12,397 bases of DNA from contig DAOVHJ010000037.1 of NCBI GenBank assembly GCA_030671945.1, positions 1 to 12,397 of the forward strand, read 5' to 3'. Positions within the stretch are counted from its first letter, which is position 1; each line of letters opens with the position of its first letter. The translations under genes were made by a program, and so were the position numbers. This stretch comes from Candidatus Heimdallarchaeota archaeon. GTDB lineage: Archaea; Asgardarchaeota; Heimdallarchaeia; JABLTI01. Of this stretch, positions 7,079 to 12,397 are shown piece after piece. The notes under the pieces are model-generated. The model saw only the letters and a list, made by a program, of their open reading frames with translations, did no database searches and was not told the DNA's origin.

Positions 7079-7135
7079 TGTTCAGTAAAACTAGTTCTAA
7101 TGTTCAACAAAACCTTTAATAATGTTCAGCTTGAA
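7079..7135 (+). repeat. three TGTTCA boxes at exact 22-base spacing (operator candidate)
   Basis: TGTTCA starts at 7079, 7101 and 7123, an exact period of 22 bases, or about two helical turns on one DNA face. The first two copies extend to TGTTCARYAAAAC. The third runs into TGAA as a small dyad (TTCA GCT TGAA, 7125-7135). The array surrounds the TATA-like box of the plus-strand regulator operon, so binding there would block or modulate that promoter. The regulator encoded immediately downstream is the natural candidate binder, which is inference. Confidence 0.6.
7115..7122 (+). promoter_or_regulatory. TATA-like box of the regulator/UvrA operon
   Basis: TTTAATAA, preceded by AAAACC as a possible BRE, lies between the second and third TGTTCA boxes. 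It predicts a transcript start near 7143 and a 15-base leader that contains the GAGG ribosome site (7147-7150) before ATG 7159. Confidence 0.45.
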
Positions 7136-7158
7136 TAGTAACAACAGAGGAATGAAAA

Positions 7159-8022
7159 ATGATGACTTCGTTTGATGACATCGATATAGAAACAACAAAA
7201 ATATCACTTGAAGACTTAGCAGAAGTTCTAAGTGCGATAGCTAACAAAAGCAGATTACAATTAATTGAATCATTATTAGAAGGTCCAAATGAATTCAGTG
7301 AATTGAAAGAAATTGTAAAACTTAGCAAAACAGCATTAGCACATCACTTAGAGAAGCTAGTCAGTTTCGGTATATTAGTTAACACTAGTAGAGGGAAGTA
7401 TAAACTAAGTGAAGATGGAAAAGTGCTTTTCTTTGCAATAAAAGAGGTCTACATAAAATCACAAGTAAAGAAGAAAATGGAAGCAAAAAGAAAAGCCGAT
7501 CACATTCAAAGAATGTATTCCGTAAGAAAACCCGATGAATTGGAAGTTCAATTTATACGATTACAGCCTATGCGGGTTGTTAGCTTTCAAGCTATCAGTG
7601 AATCACCTGAAAATGAAGCTTGGGCAAAGCTTCGAGAATGGGCAGAACCAAAAGGCTATTTTGATGATCTTGAAAAGAATCCTATTTATGGATTTAATAA
7701 TCCAAATCCATCTCCGGGTAAAAAGGAATATGGTTATGAGTTTTGGTTAGTAGTAAATCCTGATTTTAAATCAGATGAAGTTGAAGTTAAGGATGTTCCA
7801 GAATCATTCAATGTAGTTACTCGATGCAATGTTGAAGATCCTGTTCGAGATATAACTGAAGCGTGGAAGAAGATTCTTGAGTGGATAAAGAAACACAAAA
7901 TTAAGTTTGCAGGTCGATGTGGCATTGAAAAAGTCATTGTTCCAAGCCACTCCGGAGAGGGGTTCATTCTTGACATTTACATTCCAGTTGTTGAAGATAG
8001 TATTCCTAAGGATTTGAGGTAA
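7159..8022 (+). CDS. ArsR-like winged-helix regulator fused to GyrI-like ligand-binding domain
   Basis: This 287-residue protein has two domains. Residues about 18-95 form an ArsR-type winged helix: LSAIANKSRLQLIESL, a recognition helix KTALAHHLEKL, then a wing and GILVN. A charged linker covers 96-125. Residues 126-282 match the GyrI-like (SbmC/BmrR C-terminal) domain, including RLQPMRVVSF, a SESPENEAW stretch, PIYGFNNPNPSPG (175-187), YGYEFW with E194, a paired tryptophan helix (W236, W242) and a final DIYIPV strand. This fold binds planar or cationic drugs, and some stand-alone members hydrolyse genotoxins. A cytoplasmic drug-responsive repressor or activator is likely. The start ATG 7159 (or the adjacent 7162) has GAGGA seven bases upstream. 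It leads a three-gene operon, with its own promoter carrying three repeated boxes, which suggests self-regulation. Confidence 0.85.
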   Translation: MMTSFDDIDIETTKISLEDLAEVLSAIANKSRLQLIESLLEGPNEFSELKEIVKLSKTALAHHLEKLVSFGILVNTSRGKYKLSEDGKVLFFAIKEVYIKSQVKKKMEAKRKADHIQRMYSVRKPDELEVQFIRLQPMRVVSFQAISESPENEAWAKLREWAEPKGYFDDLEKNPIYGFNNPNPSPGKKEYGYEFWLVVNPDFKSDEVEVKDVPESFNVVTRCNVEDPVRDITEAWKKILEWIKKHKIKFAGRCGIEKVIVPSHSGEGFILDIYIPVVEDSIPKDLR

Positions 8023-8032
8023 AGTTATTTGG

Positions 8033-8986
8033 TTGGTGGAAGAAATGCCAGAAGACAAGAAAATAAGAAAAAAGTTTGAAGAAGCACTCAATGCTTTCAT
8101 TGAAGAAATTAAGAAAGATCAAACCTTTACTGCTGCGTTATTATTTGGAAGTTTAGTAAAAGGAACAATTTGGGAGAAATCTGATATTGATTTAGTTCTT
8201 ATAACTAAAGATCAGAAAACACCGATGAGAGATTTCTGGTTAATGGATGATGATATTAAAATCCAGGTAACTGTTATGACTAGAAATAGTTTCATAAGAT
8301 ATCAACAAAGATCATTACAAGGTTCTGGAGCACATCATGTTTTAACAACAAGCAAAGTTCTGTTCTCAGAAGATCCAACTTTAGATGAATTTATAGAAAG
8401 TATGAAACAAGTTGGTAAACGAGATTTCGAGTTAGAAATCCTTCGAATCGTTTGCATGGTTGTTGGTGATCTTGAAAAAGCTGAGAAATATATCCATATT
8501 GAAGATGATATCGTTCAAAGTTACCTTTTCATTTACAGATTACTTGATAATTTAGCTTCGATAATCTGTATGTTGAATAGTGAAATCCCTGGAAGAGAAG
8601 CAGTAGAGCAAGCGATGAAATTCGAGCCTGAGTTACTAGATCAAATATATACTCAAGTGGTTTTAGAAAAAACCAGCAAAGACAAACTTCTCAATATACT
8701 TTCAACTATCAGAAAATTCCTAGAAGATAATACTACAGAGATTTTTGGTCCTGTAATAAATTATCTCAAGAAAGAGGAAGCTTTCAGAAGTGTTTCAGAT
8801 ATTGCTAGACATCTCAATGATAGATTACAGACAACATGGTGGAATATTGCTGGAGTTGCTTTAGGGGATTGGTTAATAGAACAAGGAATATGTGAGAGAG
8901 TTCCGTGTCCCGTTCGTTTAACTTTACGTAGTCATGATGAAGTCAACGAAATAGGGTTTTATTATATTGGAGATGAAATGACATGA
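8033..8986 (+). CDS. nucleotidyltransferase with helical middle and C-terminal winged helix
   Basis: The 317 residues hold three parts. Residues 30-85 are a pol-beta/MNT-type nucleotidyltransferase core, with GSLVKG (39-44) and the metal-binding pair D51/D53 in SDIDLVLI. Residues about 110-240 are all helical, HEPN-like in appearance. Residues 250-300 look like a winged helix (SVSDIARHLND, then GICERV and RLTLRS). Fold relatives transfer nucleotides to drugs, proteins or RNA. The usual third carboxylate in the IKIQVTV strand reads Q78, so activity is uncertain. Three starts compete: TTG 8033, GTG 8036 and ATG 8045. The last has GGTGG (8035-8039) at suitable distance and is my preference (313 residues). 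Only 10 bases separate it from the regulator, and its stop overlaps the UvrA start. The role is unknown. Confidence 0.8.
   Translation: MVEEMPEDKKIRKKFEEALNAFIEEIKKDQTFTAALLFGSLVKGTIWEKSDIDLVLITKDQKTPMRDFWLMDDDIKIQVTVMTRNSFIRYQQRSLQGSGAHHVLTTSKVLFSEDPTLDEFIESMKQVGKRDFELEILRIVCMVVGDLEKAEKYIHIEDDIVQSYLFIYRLLDNLASIICMLNSEIPGREAVEQAMKFEPELLDQIYTQVVLEKTSKDKLLNILSTIRKFLEDNTTEIFGPVINYLKKEEAFRSVSDIARHLNDRLQTTWWNIAGVALGDWLIEQGICERVPCPVRLTLRSHDEVNEIGFYYIGDEMT
8969..8986 (+). promoter_or_regulatory. ribosome site and ATGA stop-start overlap coupling UvrA
   Basis: GGAGATG (8969-8975) lies seven bases before ATG 8983. The ATG shares four bases (ATGA) with the nucleotidyltransferase stop. This arrangement implies coupled translation and a matched supply of the two proteins. 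Confidence 0.6.
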
Positions 8987-11874
8987 AGAATTTTATTGAA
9001 ATTATAGGTGCAAAACAGAATAATCTGAAAAATGTAACAGTCAAAATACCTCGAGATGAGATGACCGTAATAACTGGTGTTTCAGGTTCAGGTAAATCAT
9101 CACTTGCTTTTGATGTGTTATATGCTGAAGGACAAAGACGGTTTCTTCAGACACTTTCTGCGTATGCACGTTCTAGAGTTCCACAAATGAAACGACCTGA
9201 TGTCCAATTCATTAAAGGACTTTCACCTATAGTAAGTATAGATCAAAAACGAGGAATAAGCAATCCACGATCAACAATAGGTAGTTTGACGGATATAGGA
9301 AGTTACATTCGACTTCTCTTTTCAGTAGCAAGTGATGCATTTTGTCCTCATTGTGATAGAAAAATCGACATTAAAACATCTGGCCAATTAGCAGATAGAA
9401 TAAACACTTTACCTGAAGGAACTATTGTGGAAGTTCGAGCTGTGCTTTTCAAGGTATATGGTGAAGAGTATCAATATTTACTTGATCAGGTTAGAAATCA
9501 TGGATATAGAAGATTTAGAATAAACAATGAAACCCATGATATTGGTCAAGAGATAGAATTAGAAGAGGATGAAGAATATAAAATAGAAGCAATAATTGAC
9601 AAATTTACCGTAAAAGGTGACATATACAAGCAGATTATTGAGACAATAGAAAATGCTTTCTACATCGGACAAAAATTCATTATTATTGAAATTCTTAACC
9701 CAGATGAAGTTGATATCGATTTAGAGAAATTCTATGAATTTACATGTCCAGAACATCAAACAACTTGTGGTGATTTATTACCTTGGTTCTTTACACCGAA
9801 TGATCTTGAAAGTGCTTGTATAACATGTTCTGGTTTAGGAACTCATTTTAGAGCATCTCCTTTCCTGCTTGTTGCTGATGAGAATAAGACAATTCGTGAA
9901 GGTGCCTTGGATACAAGAATCTTTAATCTGAGCCAAAAAACATACAAGCGTTTCAATAACATGACAGGTGTAAGGATGTATAGTTTAGCCAAACATTACA
10001 ACTTTAGTTGGGATATACCATTCAAGGATTTACCACAAAAGATACGAGATATTATTTTCTATGGTTCAAATGGAGAGAAAATAGAATTAATTATACCACC
10101 AGATGCTCCTATTCAAGATGATAAAAACAAAGGTAGAAAGGTTATTTGGGATGGTTTCATAAATGGTGTAGACCGTTGGTATAAAAGAATTACAAAAGAA
10201 AGAACACCGAAATCCTATGAAGAAGACATGTATAAACGAGTCATGGTAGAACAAACATGTCCAGATTGCAAAGGTTTGAAATTGCAAAAACATCGAAGGT
10301 ATGTTCGTTTAAATAAAAAGGATATACAAGAAGTAAATTCTCTACCAATAGATGAATTAGATGTGTTTCTCGAAAAATTATCAATCGTAGATGAGAAAAA
10401 ACATCTAGCAGAACCAGTCTTAGAGGAAATAATGAAACGACTGAAAGTTATGAGAAGTATAGGTTTAGATTATTTGAGTCTTGATAGACGAACTGATACA
10501 TTGTCCGGTGGAGAATTACAAAGAACAAAGCTATCTACTCAAATCGGTTCAGAGCTTATGGGTTTAATGTTTATCCTCGATGAACCTTCGATTGGGCTAC
10601 ATCCTAGAGATTCACATAAACTGATCAATATTTTACATAAAATGAGAGATTTAGGTAACACCGTAATCGTCATTGAACACGATGTTGACACTATGCAAGC
10701 AGCTGATCATGTAATCGAAATGGGTCCAGGACCAGGTATTTACGGTGGAGAAATAGTAAATCAAGGAACATTAAATGATATTAAAACGCATAAAAAATCC
10801 ATTACAGGACAATATCTCTCAGGAAGAAAAACAATTGCAATTCCTTCTAAAAGAAGAGAATCAAATGGACACTCACTTGTAATTAAGGGAGCTCGAGAAA
10901 ATAACCTACAAAACGTCGATGTGAAGATTCCTCTTGGAAATTTTGTCTGTATAACCGGGGTATCAGGATCAGGGAAAAGCAGTTTGATTCATGAAATTCT
11001 CTATAAGAATTTGTACTCTGTTTTTAGAGATAAAAGAATAATTCCAGGTGAATGTGATAAAGTAGAAGGGATTGAACACATTAAGGATATCAGGAATATC
11101 GACCAAACACCAATCGGACGTTCTGCAAGATCAAATCCTGCGACTTATATTGGATTCTTTGATAAGATTAGACGATTATACGTAGAACTAGAAGAATCAA
11201 AAGCAAGAGGATATGAACTAAAACACTTTAGTTTTAATGCTAGCACCGGAGGAAGATGTCCTGAATGCAGCGGTTGGGGAAGAATAATCACACCACTGCA
11301 ATATATGGCTGATATCGAATCAACTTGTACTGTTTGCAAAGGAACTCGATTTAGGAAAGAGATTCTAGAAATTAAATACCAGAATAAAACGATTTCAGAT
11401 ATTCTTGATTTGAGTGTAGAAGAAGCATTAGAGTTCTTCAAAGAAGATAATTATCTCTCTCACAAACTGAAAGTCATGCAGGATTTAGGATTAGGTTACT
11501 TGAAAATAGGACAATCTTCTTCTACAATTTCAGGTGGAGAAGCACAAAGAATCAAGCTTGCAAATGAACTTGGAAAAATAAAGAGAGACAAGGATAACCT
11601 CTATATTTTGGATGAACCGACTACTGGTTTGCATCTCGCTGATATACAAAGACTACTTGATATAATTAATCGACTTGTAGATGAAGGAAATACTGTAATC
11701 GTTATTGAACACAATCTTGATGTGATAAAGACAGCAGATCATGTTATTGATCTTGGACCTGAAGGAGGAAAATTAGGAGGGAAAATCATCGCTCAAGGAA
11801 CTCCAGAAGAAGTTGCCAAAATCACAAACTCTTATACTGGACAATATCTGAAAACTCTCTTGAAAACTAAATAG
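8983..11874 (+). CDS. uvrA: UvrA-family excinuclease ATPase, divergent paralogue-like
   Basis: This is a full-length UvrA-type protein (963 residues; bacterial UvrA is about 940) with two ABC modules. Module I has Walker A TGVSGSGKSS (31-40), signature LSGGE (507-511) and Walker B ILDEP (531-535). Module II has GVSGSGKSS (659-667), ISGGE (849-853) and ILDEP (875-879). The expected insertion that docks UvrB (about 125-250) is present. Zinc sites are C121/C124 with C426/C429; C255, H258 or C262 with C279/C282; and C759/C762 with C782/C785. UvrA scans DNA for bulky lesions as a dimer and loads UvrB. Here the conserved MHFLPD of the DNA-contacting zinc finger reads LQYMAD, and GISNPRSTIGSL replaces the usual segment. 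This suggests a paralogue, perhaps for drug resistance like DrrC. No uvrB or uvrC is in view. Confidence 0.9.
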   Translation: MKNFIEIIGAKQNNLKNVTVKIPRDEMTVITGVSGSGKSSLAFDVLYAEGQRRFLQTLSAYARSRVPQMKRPDVQFIKGLSPIVSIDQKRGISNPRSTIGSLTDIGSYIRLLFSVASDAFCPHCDRKIDIKTSGQLADRINTLPEGTIVEVRAVLFKVYGEEYQYLLDQVRNHGYRRFRINNETHDIGQEIELEEDEEYKIEAIIDKFTVKGDIYKQIIETIENAFYIGQKFIIIEILNPDEVDIDLEKFYEFTCPEHQTTCGDLLPWFFTPNDLESACITCSGLGTHFRASPFLLVADENKTIREGALDTRIFNLSQKTYKRFNNMTGVRMYSLAKHYNFSWDIPFKDLPQKIRDIIFYGSNGEKIELIIPPDAPIQDDKNKGRKVIWDGFINGVDRWYKRITKERTPKSYEEDMYKRVMVEQTCPDCKGLKLQKHRRYVRLNKKDIQEVNSLPIDELDVFLEKLSIVDEKKHLAEPVLEEIMKRLKVMRSIGLDYLSLDRRTDTLSGGELQRTKLSTQIGSELMGLMFILDEPSIGLHPRDSHKLINILHKMRDLGNTVIVIEHDVDTMQAADHVIEMGPGPGIYGGEIVNQGTLNDIKTHKKSITGQYLSGRKTIAIPSKRRESNGHSLVIKGARENNLQNVDVKIPLGNFVCITGVSGSGKSSLIHEILYKNLYSVFRDKRIIPGECDKVEGIEHIKDIRNIDQTPIGRSARSNPATYIGFFDKIRRLYVELEESKARGYELKHFSFNASTGGRCPECSGWGRIITPLQYMADIESTCTVCKGTRFRKEILEIKYQNKTISDILDLSVEEALEFFKEDNYLSHKLKVMQDLGLGYLKIGQSSSTISGGEAQRIKLANELGKIKRDKDNLYILDEPTTGLHLADIQRLLDIINRLVDEGNTVIVIEHNLDVIKTADHVIDLGPEGGKLGGKIIAQGTPEEVAKITNSYTGQYLKTLLKTK

Positions 11875-11950
11875 AAAAGCTACTTATTAATTAACATAGC
11901 AACTCACTTTCATTTTCTTCGACAATATTAAACTGTAAAATCGAAATAGA

Positions 11951-11979
11951 TTTTTAAAACATAATTCAGTTATTTAAAC
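11951..11979 (+). promoter_or_regulatory. TATA-like boxes before the last gene
   Basis: Two candidates occur: TTTTTAAAAC (11951-11960) and TATTTAAAC (11971-11979). The second lies about 21 bases before ATG 11996 and would give a leaderless message. The first would give a leader of about 15 bases with a weak GGGA site. The 121 bases between UvrA and this gene show no other clear element. Confidence 0.35.
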
Positions 11980-11995
11980 GATTGTCGGGACTAGA

Positions 11996-12397
11996 ATGGA
12001 ATCAAAACAGGAGATAAAAGTTCCAAAATTGAAGATAATACTTAGGATCTTCAGAGTTTTAATTTATATTGTAGCTGTTTTGTTTTCATTTACTTATTTT
12101 TTCAATATTTTTGGTTTAATTATTGGAATCATTTATTTTATAGTCTTTAGAAAAGCATGGCGATTACATGGTTTTATCCTTGCTCTAGCAATTGCTATAG
12201 GAACATTTCTCCCTCAGATTATTGGCTCACAAATTGAAATGTATCCACTTTTTTTTGTAGCAACTTTAAACTATGGCACAGTTGGGATATATTTTGTAGG
12301 TTTTACGATTTTTCAAATTTGGAGAAAATTAGAATCAAAAGGCAAAGTTGAAGCTCTGAATTGGAATAAATTAAATTTCACTCGAAAATTATCTCCC
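11996..12397 (+). CDS. polytopic membrane protein, 3' end cut off
   Basis: From ATG 11996 the frame stays open through all 134 codons to the right edge, so the gene continues beyond the window. An in-frame stop (11975-11977) lies just upstream, fixing the start region. After a short charged N-terminus, hydrophobic spans are seen at about residues 17-33, 36-51, 58-77 and 84-108, then a basic, polar loop (109-134). I recognise no family. The protein sits in the membrane with its charged ends probably in the cytoplasm. A promoter-like sequence precedes it, so it is probably a unit separate from the UvrA operon. Confidence 0.6.
   Translation, partial: MESKQEIKVPKLKIILRIFRVLIYIVAVLFSFTYFFNIFGLIIGIIYFIVFRKAWRLHGFILALAIAIGTFLPQIIGSQIEMYPLFFVATLNYGTVGIYFVGFTIFQIWRKLESKGKVEALNWNKLNFTRKLSP

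Noticed and set aside
7079..7135. Periodic TGTTCA repeats as a CRISPR array or replication iterons
   Set aside because: Repeat units are only 6-13 bases with no true spacers, no cas or replication initiator gene is nearby, and the array overlaps a promoter. An operator is the simpler reading.
7535..7976. Open frames of 71-98 codons overlapping the regulator on both strands
   Set aside because: They lie wholly or mostly within the well-supported regulator gene, match no family and have no ribosome sites. They are shadows of the real frame.
10087..11441. Minus-strand frames inside the UvrA gene
   Set aside because: The coding evidence for UvrA is overwhelming, and the antisense frames show no motif.
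11875..11995. Terminator after UvrA
   Set aside because: T-rich patches exist near 11907-11920, but there is no uninterrupted run or convincing stem, so I do not call one.
1..12397. Mobile element or defence island
   Set aside because: No transposase, integrase, long terminal inverted repeats, tRNA-linked attachment site or abrupt change in codon use was seen. The MNT-like gene lacks an adjacent HEPN toxin gene, so a toxin-antitoxin pair is not supported.

Overview
The window is AT-rich chromosomal DNA that reads as archaeal. Several genes have a TATA-like box about 20-27 bases before the start or before a very short leader. Shine-Dalgarno matches are GGTGA, GAGG or GAGGT, AGA and ATA codons are frequent, and TTG starts recur. 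The mix of FtsX-type ABC transporters, winged-helix regulators with ligand domains, zinc ribbons and a UvrA homologue would suit a low-GC archaeon, possibly an Asgard (Heimdallarchaeia-like) lineage. That placement is inference, as no marker gene is present. No transposase, integrase, CRISPR array, rRNA or tRNA was seen.

Layout. The left edge holds the C-terminal end of a DinB/YfiT-like protein, followed by a hairpin plus T-run. Next comes a small basic membrane protein with a C-terminal zinc ribbon. It converges on a CPBP-type membrane protease, and a good two-way hairpin terminator separates them. From about 1.9 to 3.7 kb, all on the minus strand, lie a doubtful small membrane ORF, two small four-cysteine proteins (a C_GCAxxG_C_C-type protein and a TSCPD/TIGR03905-like protein) and a peroxiredoxin-like protein. 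The last three look like a thiol or redox cluster. From 3.76 to 6.98 kb, also on the minus strand, is a two-gene MacB/LolCDE-type ABC transporter: an 825-residue FtsX-type permease and its ATPase.

A 176-base divergent intergenic region follows. It holds three TGTTCA boxes spaced exactly 22 bases apart around a TATA-like box. To its right is a tight three-gene plus-strand operon: an ArsR-like winged-helix regulator fused to a GyrI-like ligand-binding domain, a nucleotidyltransferase with a helical middle and C-terminal winged helix, and a full-length but divergent UvrA that overlaps the preceding gene by ATGA. A membrane protein gene, open to the right edge, ends the window.

Most interesting reading: the regulator, nucleotidyltransferase and UvrA, together with the divergent ABC exporter, may form one inducible response to a DNA-damaging or planar drug-like compound. 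The regulator's ligand domain would sense it, the exporter would remove it or its membrane effects, and the UvrA paralogue would act on lesions or displace the drug from DNA. The gene order, spacing and domains are visible in the sequence. The joint function is inference.
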